A stretch of DNA of 47,197 bases from Planctomycetota bacterium (GCA_016873095.1 VGYC01000035.1:1-47197); one strand, 5' to 3'; shown: positions 18,426 to 27,655, counted from the first letter of the stretch. Translations and numbers: made by a program. Notes: a model not told the origin generated them from the letters alone.

Positions 18426-19922
18426 TCAGCGTCCCACCAGCACTCCCTCGTGCTTGCCGTTTCGTGTCACTGAGGGCGGCGCGTCGTGTTCCGCCAGGAA
18501 CGCTTCGTGCGTTTGCTTCCAGAAGCAGGCCAGGGCGATCTGGGCACAGCGCTCCTGGAACTGGGCCGGCGTTTCGCGCAGCTCCGGGTAGCGGTCGATG
18601 AAGTCGAGCATCTCGGCGTACGGCTCCGGGTACTCGCGGAGGATGCGGCGGGCCATGCGCTTCTTGTCGTCGGCTTCCATGCAGGTCAGCTCGACCGCCT
18701 TGTCGATGCGGCCTGGGCGCGTGGAGATGAACTCCTCGCGACCGTCGGGCAGCTTGCGCGGCTGGCCGAGCGCAGCGTCAATCTTGCCGATGTCGTTGGT
18801 CGTGATGATCGTGAATATGCCGTCGGCACGCTCGACGCCATCCAGACAGTTGAGCAAGCAGTCGAAGGTCAACGGCGCATGGTCGCCCTTGTCGTCCTCC
18901 TTGCGTGGCGGCATCAGGAACGACATCCCCATGTTGCGGCGGGCCACGTTCTCACGCCCGTGGAACACGTTGTCGATGTCCTCGATGAGGGCGATGCACG
19001 GGACGTTGACTTGCATGTCGGTCCAGGTCTTCATCAGCTCGAAGTTGGACATCTGCGCCAGATTGAAGACGTAGATCGGCATGTTCAGGTCTTCGGCGAA
19101 GGCGCGGGCCAGCGCGGTCTTGCCGGTGCCGGGCGGGCCGTAGAGCAGCCAGCCGCGCTTCCAGGGAATGCCCTTGGCGCGATACCAGTCGCGGTGTGAG
19201 CGCCACAGCTCGATCTCGTGGATGAGCTTCTTGATGCGCTCCGGGAAGATCAGGTTGTTGAGCGCGCCCCCCTCGTTGAGCGGCGCCTTGCCGAGCTGAT
19301 CCGGCGAGTGCGACAGCAGGCGATAGTATTTCTGCCGATACCAGGGCAGGCCGTTGGCGCCGGTGTCCCAGCTATCCTCCGGCTCGGTGCGCGGCGGCAC
19401 GTGGTGGATGACAAAGCGGTTCTTCGTCTGCTCCTCGGCGTTGTTCACCTCCCAGGTGAGGTGGTTGGACTCGTCGCAGGCATTCCGCAACAGCCCTTCG
19501 ATATCGAGCGTGCCGCGCAGGAAGGTGATGGTCGAGTAGATCTTGATCGGCCCGCCGCCGGACGAGTCCTGATTCTGCTGATTGCCGCGCGGCTTCCTCT
19601 CCTGGGAATTGGTGAACAGGAAGGGCCACCAGCCGTTCCAGAAGACGACGCTGCGGTTGCCGAACTGCTCGTAGGGGACGAGGCCATAGCGGCCGTCGCG
19701 ATAGTGCTCGAAGTCGGCCCCGTACATGCTGTCGTAGTTGCGGTAGCGGCGGAAATGGCTGACCAGGTAAGCGATGAGCGCCTGATGGGCGGCCTCGCTC
19801 GGGATCTCGACCCGGCGAACGAGCAAGCCTACCAGCCGCCACGCGAAGCCTTTGAGGTATTCCCAGCAGGCGACGAGCACGCCGACAGCGGCCCCGCCCA
19901 GGGCCAGGTTGCGCAGATCCAT
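18426..19922 (-). CDS. BCS1-like membrane-anchored AAA ATPase
   Basis: A 498-residue protein with an N-terminal hydrophobic helix (residues 6-35), a middle domain (to about 240) and a C-terminal AAA module: Walker A YGPPGTGKTAL at 262-269, Walker B CIALIEDIDN, sensor region TIITTNDI and the arginine segment STRPGRIDKAVEL. This layout matches mitochondrial BCS1, which moves folded proteins through membranes; bacterial relatives have unknown clients. The ATG at 19922 has GAGAGGAAC just before it; a start at 20081 would add 53 residues ahead of the membrane helix without such a signal. A C-terminal fragment of a near-identical copy lies at 15699-15795. Confidence 0.78.
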   Translation of the reverse strand: MDLRNLALGGAAVGVLVACWEYLKGFAWRLVGLLVRRVEIPSEAAHQALIAYLVSHFRRYRNYDSMYGADFEHYRDGRYGLVPYEQFGNRSVVFWNGWWPFLFTNSQERKPRGNQQNQDSSGGGPIKIYSTITFLRGTLDIEGLLRNACDESNHLTWEVNNAEEQTKNRFVIHHVPPRTEPEDSWDTGANGLPWYRQKYYRLLSHSPDQLGKAPLNEGGALNNLIFPERIKKLIHEIELWRSHRDWYRAKGIPWKRGWLLYGPPGTGKTALARAFAEDLNMPIYVFNLAQMSNFELMKTWTDMQVNVPCIALIEDIDNVFHGRENVARRNMGMSFLMPPRKEDDKGDHAPLTFDCLLNCLDGVERADGIFTIITTNDIGKIDAALGQPRKLPDGREEFISTRPGRIDKAVELTCMEADDKKRMARRILREYPEPYAEMLDFIDRYPELRETPAQFQERCAQIALACFWKQTHEAFLAEHDAPPSVTRNGKHEGVLVGR

Positions 19923-20384
19923 GTTCCTCTCCAATCCAAGGGACTTGATGCCGTTCCACGCCAGCCACAGGACGACACGATATCGACTGGCCAAGTTCGC
20001 GAGTCGATCGCCTGGCGTTGCTGATGGGAACAGCAGGTCACAGCGCTCTCCCCTTGGTTTGGTGAGGGTCTGCGCATTCAAAGGGTGGCGGGAGAAAGCA
20101 CCGCCCGCGCAGAGATAGACTCCCTCTCAAGGCATTGTACCGCCCGCGTCAAGGGCTCACAGTCGGGGTTCGGGACATCACCCCAGTTCGCCGGGCCTGT
20201 GCCGATTTCTCAGCCTAGCACTCGGGTTCTTAATCTGGGTCAAGTCTTACTCGCGTTTTGCCTGGTTCTCGGAATTCGCCGTACCGCGTCGTTCTTCCGC
20301 TGCCTCCCAGCTTTGCCAGGTGCCGATAATCTCTCCAGCGGGTCGGATCAACCGAGTTCGAGCTGCTGAGACACGAGGAACATC
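19923..20384. other. divergent intergenic region
   Basis: This 462-base stretch separates the AAA ATPase gene from the porin gene and should hold promoters in both directions. I see no conserved gene, tRNA or strong hairpin in it. The last bases contain GAGGAA, the ribosome site of the porin gene. Confidence 0.4.
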
Positions 20385-22154
20385 ATGGCAAGGATCGGAC
20401 CGTTTCAAGGGAGGCGAGGGCAGGCTACGGTCTTGCTCGTTGGTTCATTCTTGTTGCTGGTCGAGCGCGCGATCGCCCAGGTCCCCGCTACCATTCAACC
20501 CTCGCCAGCCTTGCCAGCCAGGGAACTACCCTCAGCGCCTAACGACGCGATTTTTCAGATCCCGGCCGATCTCAAGCTGCAGGAACCTACGCTCGCCATC
20601 CAGGATGAACCTGCCGACCGGGCCGACGGAGACAAAGAGGGGGGCGAAGTCAGCCAGGCGGACAAGGATGGCGACAAGGCCAAGAAGCCGGAGCGCAAGA
20701 CCTTCTGGGAAACCGTGCCGCCCATTCATATCTTCCCGCGGCTGGGCAATTTCCCGATGCTGCCGTCCGGACCCGGCTATTACTCGCTGCTGGATCATTG
20801 CCGCGGCGATTTCCGGCAAGCACGGCCCAAGTTTCCGTACCCGTCCTTCGTCATCATGCCGTTTCCGTTCTTCGATGCCGATTTTCGCTACCTTGATAAT
20901 CCCAAGAACCAGGAGTTCGACTGGTCCGACTGCCTGCACCGCATCCACTGCGGCGATTGCTGGCTCTTCAACACCGGCGGCGAAGTTCGCTACATGTATC
21001 AGGACCTGCCCAACTTCAACCTTTCCGGAAGAGACATCTACAAGCACCTGCTGCGCGAACGCGTCTACCTCGATTCCTGGTATCTCGATCGCTTTCGGCT
21101 CTACATGGAAATGCTCGATGCCCGCGATCTGGGTCCGTTCCCGCCCGGCCCGCTTGATAACGACACCGCCGATTTCCTCAACTTGTTCGTCGAGGTGAAG
21201 CTGTTCGACATTCAGGACAAGGGCGTGTATGCACGCGTCGGCCGGCAGGAACTGCTGTTCGGCTCGCAGCGACTGATTTCGCCGCTCGATTTCGCCAACA
21301 CCAAGCGTACGTTTCAGGGTGCACGCGGCTACCGCATCGGCGAGAAGTTCGATACGGACGTCTTCTGGGTGCAGCCAGTCATTCCCGATCCGGTGCGCAT
21401 GGACTGGGTCGATACCCGCGTCAACTTCGCCGGCTGGTGGAACCCTTACCGGCCTCGAAAAGGGGAGTTTCTCGACGCCTACTACCTGTTCCTGAGCAAC
21501 CAGAACAACATCAACCGGCTGGGCATTCAGCTGGCGCCCACCGACGTGCATACCCTGGGCACGCGCTACGTCGGCGATAGAAATAACTGATTATGGGACG
21601 GGGAACTGATGATGCAGTTCGGCGATCAACAGGCCCGAGGCATCTTCGCCGGGGCGGCGAGCTGCGGCGGCGGCTACCACTTCAAGTGCGCTCCCTGGCG
21701 GCCGACCTTCTGGGCTTACTTCGACTATGCCAGCGGCTCCAACAATCCCGACGGCGGCAGCTTTAACACCTTCAACGAACTGTTCCCCTTCGGACACTAC
21801 TACCTTGGCTGGGCCGACCTGATTGGGAGGCGCAACATCTTTGACGGCAACTGTCACCTGTTCTTGTATCCGACGAACTGGACGCAGATCTGGCTGGCGT
21901 ATCATCACTTCTGGCTGGCCAGCCCGCGCGACGCACTGTACAACGCGGCCGGCATCCCCAGCCGTCGCGATCCAACCGGCGCCGCCGGCAGCAATGTCGG
22001 CAACGAAGTCGATTGCATCGTCAACTTCACGCTCAGCAAGCATCAAAACGTGATGATCGATTACAATCATTTCTTCGGTGGCCGGTTCGTTCAGCAAACC
22101 GGCGGACGAGCCGACGCGGGCACACTGTATTTCATCTATGACTTCCGCTGGTGA
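20385..22154 (+). pseudogene. alginate-export-type porin with one in-frame TGA
   Basis: From ATG 20385 the frame encodes a signal peptide (TVLLVGSFLLLVERAIAQ), a charged linker, and a beta-barrel with motifs such as RVGRQELLFGSQRLISPLDF and NTKRTFQGARGYRIG, typical of the alginate-export outer-membrane family. TGA at 21588-21590 follows TRYVGDRNN; the same frame continues with LWDGELMMQFGDQ and ends at 22154 with the barrel-type terminus YFIYDFRW. There is no frame change, so only one codon is abnormal. Without the stop the protein would be about 589 residues. Truncation at residue 401 would remove the last strands and the C-terminal aromatic needed for membrane insertion, so the gene is probably inactive unless the codon is read through or an error. 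Confidence 0.75.
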
Positions 22155-22233
22155 GCTTGATGCCGGCTTGCACGCGGACGCTGCCTGGGTTGATGACTGA
22201 AACCAAGCCGCGGCGGAGCATGGCCCCAGCCGT

Positions 22234-23202
22234 CTAGCTGTTCGATAGCAACATGGAGAGGTAGGCAGCGTAGATCGCCAGCAACAGGGCGCCTTCCCAG
22301 CGGTTGATGCGGCGGCCCGTGAACATCAAGGGGAAGATCAACACGGTGACAGCCAGCATCCACCAGTTGTCGCTTGCCACGATGGCGGCATCGACCGGCA
22401 ACGGCATGATCGCGGCGTTGACACCCAGAACCATGAGAATGTTGAACAGGTTGGAACCAATGACATTGCCGATGGCTACCTCGTCGCGGCCGCGGTAACT
22501 CGACACCAGCGCCGTGACGGCTTCCGGCAGTCCGGTGCCCGCCGACACGATCGTCAGGGCGATGACGCGCTCGGACACGCCGGCAATCCGTGCGACTTCG
22601 ACGGCGCCGAGCACGGTGGCCTGGGATCCGGCCGCAAGAAGCGCGACGCCGGCCGCGATGTAGAACAGGCTCACCCGTGCGTGCGGCGTACGCTGGCCCA
22701 GGGACAGATCCTTGACCTCGCCGGCGTATTCCTTCGCCTCGGCCGCAGTCATCTCTTGCCGAACCAGGGCGACCAGATAGACGGTGAAACCGATGTAGAC
22801 GGCCACGAGAAGTGATGCATCGACTCTGTTGATCAGTCCATCCTGGCACACGGCAACGCACATGAGCGTCACCAGCGCCAGCACAGGGTATTCCAACTTG
22901 ATCGTGTTGCCGGTGATGATGAGCGGACGAACGAGGGCGCTCAGTCCAAGGATGAAAGCGATGTTGAAGATGTTGGAGCCGACGACATTGCCTACCGAGA
23001 TGTCGCTGCTGCCTCGCAGTGCGGCACTGGCACTGACGGCCAGTTCCGGAACCGAAGTGCCGGCAGCAACCACAGTCAGTCCAATGACCGCCGGCGTCAA
23101 GCGCAGCAATGTTGCCAGTCCGACGGCGCCGCACAGGAGAAGTTCGCCGCCAAAAACCAGCAGTACAATGCCCAACGCAATCAAGGCAAGCCACAAGACC
23201 AT
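22234..23202 (-). CDS. CaCA-family Ca2+/cation antiporter
   Basis: A 322-residue, roughly ten-helix inner-membrane protein of the YrbG-like sodium/calcium exchanger group. Both alpha repeats are clear: GTSVPELAVSASAAL with GNVVGSNIFNI in the first half, and GTGLPEAVTALVSSY with GNVIGSNLFNI in the second. The acidic residues in PE motifs bind the cation. The ATG at 23202 begins MVLWLAL; a GTG at 23223 is possible. On the minus strand TATAGT lies exactly six bases before the ATG and there is no Shine-Dalgarno, suggesting a leaderless message. Confidence 0.88.
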   Translation of the reverse strand: MVLWLALIALGIVLLVFGGELLLCGAVGLATLLRLTPAVIGLTVVAAGTSVPELAVSASAALRGSSDISVGNVVGSNIFNIAFILGLSALVRPLIITGNTIKLEYPVLALVTLMCVAVCQDGLINRVDASLLVAVYIGFTVYLVALVRQEMTAAEAKEYAGEVKDLSLGQRTPHARVSLFYIAAGVALLAAGSQATVLGAVEVARIAGVSERVIALTIVSAGTGLPEAVTALVSSYRGRDEVAIGNVIGSNLFNILMVLGVNAAIMPLPVDAAIVASDNWWMLAVTVLIFPLMFTGRRINRWEGALLLAIYAAYLSMLLSNS

Positions 23203-23229
23203 ATCAAAACTATAGCAAAGCACTCAGCC

Positions 23230-23257
23230 GCCGTGCCGCCATCCAGTGCGGCACGGC
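23230..23257. terminator. 10-bp hairpin between small membrane gene and antiporter
   Basis: Arms gccgtgccgc (23230-23239) and gcggcacggc (23248-23257) pair perfectly around an 8-base loop. It lies just after the stop of the 111-residue membrane gene on the minus strand and before the antiporter promoter, as expected for a terminator, but no T-run follows. Confidence 0.4.
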
Positions 23258-23268
23258 GCCGAGCATGA

Positions 23269-23604
23269 TTACCACGAACCGAGCAGCCGATTCGCGATCA
23301 GGTTGGCGATGGTCCACGTTCCGAGTCCGATCAGGGCGGCACCGGTCAAGTAACGGCGCAGATGCGCAGGTGTCGCCGGCTCGCCGTCGGCAGTCTCTGC
23401 ATGACCTCCCCGGAACTCAAGCCAGCGTGCCAGCATCGTGACAGCCAACACTCCGAGGAAGGCCAGGTCTGCTCCGGTGAACCAGCCCTCTCCCGATTTC
23501 ACGATCCCATAAGCGAGCGCGACCAGGGCGAGCGGCCCCAGCATCATCCAGCACAACCGAGCGATTATGCCGCCAAGCGACACAGCTTCATGGTTCTTCG
23601 TCAT
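23269..23604 (-). CDS. small membrane protein of unknown function
   Basis: A 111-residue protein with helices at about 12-35 (CWMMLGPLALVALAYGIV), 42-60 (ADLAFLGVLAVTML) and 82-105. The chain between the second and third helices is polar (EFRGGHAETADGEPATPAH). The ATG at 23604 has GGGAGA upstream; a frame from 23649 lacks such a site. No family recognised. It lies between a zinc-ribbon-like gene and the antiporter on the same strand. Confidence 0.6.
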   Translation of the reverse strand: MTKNHEAVSLGGIIARLCWMMLGPLALVALAYGIVKSGEGWFTGADLAFLGVLAVTMLARWLEFRGGHAETADGEPATPAHLRRYLTGAALIGLGTWTIANLIANRLLGSW

Positions 23605-23666
23605 TGCAATATCTCCCTGTGTATCAAGACCTCTCATCCTGGTCCACAATGGTATTTCCGTTGCGA

Positions 23667-24029
23667 TCAGCCCTCGTCGATCGTCGATGTTGGCTCTCCG
23701 TCATCCTCGTTCGCCAGGTCATGGTAATGCTGGCAGACCCGCGTCATCTCCAGGAGCGTGGCGAGGGGCAGCCATGTCCCCTTGTGACCGGAGATCTGCC
23801 CGATCCGCAAGGCAATGTCAGCCAGGTCCAGGAGCGCGGATAACCCCGGCGCAAGCCTGTGACCGCATGGACGGCAGACCGGCAGGCCGTCTTCGGCGCG
23901 ATACAGCCTCGCTCCCGGCGTGTCGAACGCGCTGGCGCCGCCGCCGCAGACTCCGCAGCCCACCGGTGGGCATCCCTGCTCCGGCCAGAGGATCGAAAGA
24001 TTCGCCACGTTGTCTCGACTCCTTGCCAT
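23667..24029 (-). CDS. small protein with two CxxC pairs
   Basis: A 120-residue soluble protein. CGVCGGG (near residue 25) and VCRPCGHRL (near residue 52) form two CxxC knuckles about 27 residues apart, which should bind zinc. The rest is a helix-rich tail ending in an acidic stretch (NEDDGEPTSTIDEG). The ATG at 24029 is chosen because residues upstream in the longer frame look non-coding; no strong ribosome site is seen. Function unknown. Confidence 0.5.
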   Translation of the reverse strand: MARSRDNVANLSILWPEQGCPPVGCGVCGGGASAFDTPGARLYRAEDGLPVCRPCGHRLAPGLSALLDLADIALRIGQISGHKGTWLPLATLLEMTRVCQHYHDLANEDDGEPTSTIDEG

Positions 24030-24196
24030 GCCGGCTCTGCGTCGCGGGATCCGAAAGAATCTCAACAAGACGGAGCAGCCGCAGTGTCCGACTTGCCGAT
24101 CGAATCGGCCGCTCGGGACGGGCGCCGGGCTCACGCCGAACGAAATTTAAACAAGGTGGGGTGCGCAGCACGGGCGCCAGTTGAAGGGGGCGGCAA

Positions 24197-24457
24197 TCAC
24201 CAGCCGCCGCTGGTCGTGACAAAGAGCTTCAGGTAGAGAGAATGCTCCCAAACAGGAGACTCGACCTGCGATTCAAGGATCGATCCAGAATTGTCGGCCC
24301 ATTTCGCCATTTCTTCGATTGTAGGCAGGAATCTGCCGTGGGAAAAGAGCAGATTCGCAGTCGATCCCAGCTGGCCAGCGTCGATCCACACAAGCTGCTC
24401 GCAGCTGACAGACCAGTCACAATCGTTAAGAATGAATGCATGCGACTGGAAGAGCGA
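24197..24457 (-). pseudogene. possible C-terminal remnant of a lost gene
   Basis: The open minus-strand frame from the stop at 24458-24460 to 24197 reads HAFILNDCDWSVSCEQLVWI and ends SPVWEHSLYLKLFVTTSGGW. The composition looks like real protein and not GC-driven shadow, and the local DNA is less GC-rich. There is no ATG; a GTG at 24391 would give 64 residues. It overlaps the start of queG. I cannot name the family. Confidence 0.3.
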
Positions 24458-25501
24458 TTAAAGGAATGGGCACGCAGTCTTGGCTTTGACCTTGTCGGCA
24501 TTGCGCCGGCCGGGCCGGCGGACGGCTTCGATCGGCTCACGGACTGGCTGGAGCGAGGCTTCGCCGGCAACATGGAATACATGAGCCGCCATGCCGACGC
24601 GCGCCGGCATCCGCAGTCGATCCTGCCCGACGTGCACAGCGTCGTCATGGTCGGACTGCATTACCGGCCGGAGCAGACGCGCGAACCGCAAGCGGGGACC
24701 GGTCGGGTGGCCCGCTACGCTCGAGGGCGAGACTACCACGACGTACTGCGGGCAAGGCTCGGGAAGCTGCTGGCGTGGCTGCAAGGGCAAGTGCCGGGTT
24801 GTCGCGGCCGTTGCGTGGTCGATACCGCCCCGTTGCTGGAGCGTGACTTCGCCAGGCGGGCAGGACTGGGCTGGTTCGGCAAGAATACCATGCTCATCAA
24901 CAAGCGTCTGGGGAGCTATTTCTTCCTTGGCGCCTTGCTGCTCGACCTGGAACTGCGTGCGGACACGGCTCACGTTGCCAGTCACTGCGGGACATGCACT
25001 GACTGCCTGGACGCCTGCCCGACCGGCGCGTTCGCCGGACCAGGCCAGCTGGATTCACGGCGCTGCATCAGCTATCTCACGATTGAACTCCGGGGACCGA
25101 TGGCGCTGGATCTTCGGCCTGGCGTGGGCGACTGGCTGTTCGGCTGCGACGTGTGCCAGGAAGTCTGCCCGTGGAACCGAAAGGCGCCGGTGTCATCCGA
25201 GCCGGAGTGGTCGGCGCGCCCGGATCTGGAGATGCTCAGTCCCGCCGAACTGTTAACGCTTTCAGAAGCAGACTTTCGCAGGCGCTTTCGCGGCAGCGCC
25301 CTGTGGAGGGCGGGGCGCGCAGGACTGCTTCGCAATGCAGCCATCGCGCTCGGCAATATCGGCGAGGTCGCAGCGCTCCCGGAGTTGCGGCGGGCGCTTG
25401 ACGATGATGATCCGACGGTTCGCGATGCCGCCCGCTGGGCCATCGAACGCATTGAATCCCTGACATCGTCACGGCAAGCCGCGCGTCCATGCGTCCATTA
25501 G
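24440..25501 (+). CDS. queG: epoxyqueuosine reductase
   Basis: Cobalamin- and Fe-S-dependent enzyme that reduces epoxyqueuosine to queuosine in tRNA, the last step of queuosine synthesis. The 353-residue protein shows GFDLVGIAPAG at the N-terminus, GLGWFGKNTMLIN, and two ferredoxin-type clusters: CGTCTDCLDACPTGAF and CDVCQEVCPWNRK. A HEAT-like C-terminus (AIALGNIGEVAALPELRRAL) is also typical of QueG. The ATG at 24440 begins the conserved region; the longer frame from 24242 is not family-like. No other queuosine genes are nearby. Confidence 0.93.
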   Translation: MRLEERLKEWARSLGFDLVGIAPAGPADGFDRLTDWLERGFAGNMEYMSRHADARRHPQSILPDVHSVVMVGLHYRPEQTREPQAGTGRVARYARGRDYHDVLRARLGKLLAWLQGQVPGCRGRCVVDTAPLLERDFARRAGLGWFGKNTMLINKRLGSYFFLGALLLDLELRADTAHVASHCGTCTDCLDACPTGAFAGPGQLDSRRCISYLTIELRGPMALDLRPGVGDWLFGCDVCQEVCPWNRKAPVSSEPEWSARPDLEMLSPAELLTLSEADFRRRFRGSALWRAGRAGLLRNAAIALGNIGEVAALPELRRALDDDDPTVRDAARWAIERIESLTSSRQAARPCVH

Positions 25502-25543
25502 GCGCGACACCCGCTGACTTGTGACGAATTCGCACGCGGTGAT

Positions 25544-26161
25544 TCAGGCAAGATCGCCAGCCGTCTCTGGGCCATTGAAGGCGGCGCTATTCAAGAACAT
25601 GTCCGTGATTAGGCAGATCAGCCGTCCGGTGGCGTTGTAGCCGTAGAAGGAAGGGAAACGGCCGTGGCCGTCCCGGGTGCGGAAGACGAAGACGTTGGCG
25701 CCGCCGACATCGTCCACCGTGACACTGGCCCACGGCCGACCGCGCTCCAGTGGGTCCGAGAGCTGATGCCTGTGTTGCTCATACTCGCCGGCCATCGCCT
25801 TGCGACGCAGCAAGCGTGCGAGCCGGTAGTCCATCAGACAGCCGCTGGCAGTGTCGACGCCGAAGCTCTCCGGAACGGCGGGCTTCCAGCGCGATGGCCT
25901 ACCCTGGCGGAAACGCACCATCACCAGTGCCAGGTCGTCCGCCGTCATGGCCACGCGCAGCGGATACTCGCCCGGGCGGACGCGGATTGAGAACGGCTCG
26001 CAACCAGGGCACTGCAACGGATCGCACGCGACGATGCGTCCGGACGGAACCACCAGCGTGCCCGCGTCCTGTCTTGCCATCTCGAAGAGCCGGCCATCGA
26101 CGGTCCTGAACTGGTGGCCGTCTTGAAAGGCGTCCCAGAGGGCTTGATCGGGGAGATTCAT
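25544..26161 (-). CDS. DUF4241 family protein
   Basis: A 205-residue cytoplasmic protein. VVPSGRIVACDPLQCPG, FSIRVRPGEYPLRVA, GVDTASGCLMDYR and the terminal FPSFYGYNATGRLICLITDM match the DUF4241 fold. Some members occur near toxin and immunity genes, but no toxin is seen here and the role is unknown. It converges with queG. No Shine-Dalgarno precedes the ATG. Confidence 0.72.
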   Translation of the reverse strand: MNLPDQALWDAFQDGHQFRTVDGRLFEMARQDAGTLVVPSGRIVACDPLQCPGCEPFSIRVRPGEYPLRVAMTADDLALVMVRFRQGRPSRWKPAVPESFGVDTASGCLMDYRLARLLRRKAMAGEYEQHRHQLSDPLERGRPWASVTVDDVGGANVFVFRTRDGHGRFPSFYGYNATGRLICLITDMFLNSAAFNGPETAGDLA

Positions 26162-26176
26162 GAATAATAATGACGG

Positions 26177-26292
26177 TTAGCCGCGACGCGGAGTCTTCGA
26201 AGCAGAGCGCAGACAGTATCACACGCGCAAGAATCGAGCCAATGCAAGCGATACGGATCGCGCGCCGCTCGAAGACTCCTCGTTGCGGCTAA
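26177..26292. repeat. imperfect long inverted repeat
   Basis: Arms at 26177-26203 and 26267-26292 are reverse complements over about 26 bases with a few mismatches and one bulge (ttagccgcgacgcggagtct against agactcctcgttgcggctaa). It fills the gap between the DUF4241 start and the end of the transglutaminase-like gene on the minus strand. The right arm lies two bases from that gene's stop codon. Confidence 0.6.
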
Positions 26293-26294
26293 GT

Positions 26295-27551
26295 TCACCG
26301 CGTCTCCTTGAACATCACCTGGGCGTCGTGCATCATCAGCAGGTTGAAGAGCGGCAGGTTTTCCATCGAGGTTGCGGTCCGCTGCACGCCGGTGAACATG
26401 CGCAGGTAGTAGTTGGGCAGCATGCCGAGCGTCTCGGGGCGCTGCGGATCGACGGGAATCCAGCCGATGCCGGAGATGTAGACTTCGGCCCAGTTGTGGC
26501 TGACGATGTCGCCATGCTTGCGGTCGAGACCGGGCGGGACGCGGACCAGACCCCACACTGGACGGGCGGGGATGTCGGCGGCGCGGCACAGTCCGGCGAA
26601 CAGCATCGCGTAGCCGCGGCACTCCGCAAAGCCGCGCTTGACGATCTCGTCCACCGACTTGAAGTCCACTTCCAGGAAGCTCGCCTTGTCCAGCTTGTAA
26701 TCGATGTTCTTCTGCATCCAGAGCTGAATGTTTCGCACAGTCGTTAGCGGATCGGCGCCCTTGAGGCCGGTGACGGCTTTTCTGAGGACCGGGCTCTTCG
26801 GATTGATGGCGACGATCGCCCCGAGATGCGACCTGGCCTCGGCCGGCAATGGCTTGCGTGACGCCTTGGCAAGCTCCGCCTTGTAGGAATACGGCTTGAG
26901 TGTCACCTTGATCGTCAGCGGCATCGGCTCGCGGCCGGCGGGCACGATGTGCAGCACGTCGTCGGCCACGCCCTTGACCAGCCGCTTGCTCTTCACGCCG
27001 CTGATCTCATACGTCGTTTTCTGATACGGGAGTCCGGTACGCGGCAGACTCACCGTCAGGGCGCCGTTGAACACGCGGCCCTTCTTCGGATCGAGCTTGT
27101 AGAAGAGCGTGAACGTCTTGTCGATGAGCAGGTCGTCGAGCAGGTCGCCCTGGGTCACGGCGGCGGCGTCGAACTTCCGGTCCGGCGCGCGCAGGATCTT
27201 GCTGTACTCGCGGGCCTTGTCGAGGTCCTGGTTGGCATAGGCATTGAAACCGGCCAGGTAGTAGTACTTGCCCACGTCCGGCTTGAGCGCGATGGCCTGC
27301 TCGGCGTGCTTCTGGCCGTCGGCGAACTTGAAGGCCTTGAATTCCAGCTCGCTGAGGTTGCCGAGCAACTCGGCGTTCCTGGGATCGAGCTCGACCGCCT
27401 TAGCCATCAGCCGGACGGCCTGCGCGAAGTCCTTGGTCTTGGCGTATTCCATTGCCCGGGCGGCGAGGGACCTGGCGTCCTGGGTTTCCTGGGCGCGCAC
27501 GGCTGATGTAAGGCATGAGAACGCGACGATGAACATGAGCCTGTGGTGCAT
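26295..27551 (-). CDS. secreted transglutaminase-like protein with TPR region
   Basis: A 418-residue protein with a signal peptide (FIVAFSCLTSAVRA), then TPR-like helices (residues 25-110: AVRLMAKAVELDPRNAELLG), a beta-rich middle and a C-terminal transglutaminase-like domain. The cysteine-protease-like triad is intact: C311 in GFAECRGYA, H352 in VSHNWAEVYI and D368 in GWIPVDPQ. Such domains in bacteria cut or cross-link peptides outside the cytoplasm; substrate unknown. The ATG at 27551 has GGGGTGG just upstream. Confidence 0.82.
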   Translation of the reverse strand: MHHRLMFIVAFSCLTSAVRAQETQDARSLAARAMEYAKTKDFAQAVRLMAKAVELDPRNAELLGNLSELEFKAFKFADGQKHAEQAIALKPDVGKYYYLAGFNAYANQDLDKAREYSKILRAPDRKFDAAAVTQGDLLDDLLIDKTFTLFYKLDPKKGRVFNGALTVSLPRTGLPYQKTTYEISGVKSKRLVKGVADDVLHIVPAGREPMPLTIKVTLKPYSYKAELAKASRKPLPAEARSHLGAIVAINPKSPVLRKAVTGLKGADPLTTVRNIQLWMQKNIDYKLDKASFLEVDFKSVDEIVKRGFAECRGYAMLFAGLCRAADIPARPVWGLVRVPPGLDRKHGDIVSHNWAEVYISGIGWIPVDPQRPETLGMLPNYYLRMFTGVQRTATSMENLPLFNLLMMHDAQVMFKETR

Positions 27552-27655
27552 GAATGCCACCCCAAGAAGCTAATCCCTGCCGTCCGGCGCTGGCACGTCC
27601 GGCGCTGCACGGCCATGCAGGCATCATAGTCGGTGGGTCAATCGCTTGCTAGCGG

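Noticed and set aside
21588-21590. Selenocysteine at the porin TGA
   Set aside because: No redox motif at the site and no sign of a selenocysteine insertion hairpin just after it; a nonsense change or error is simpler.
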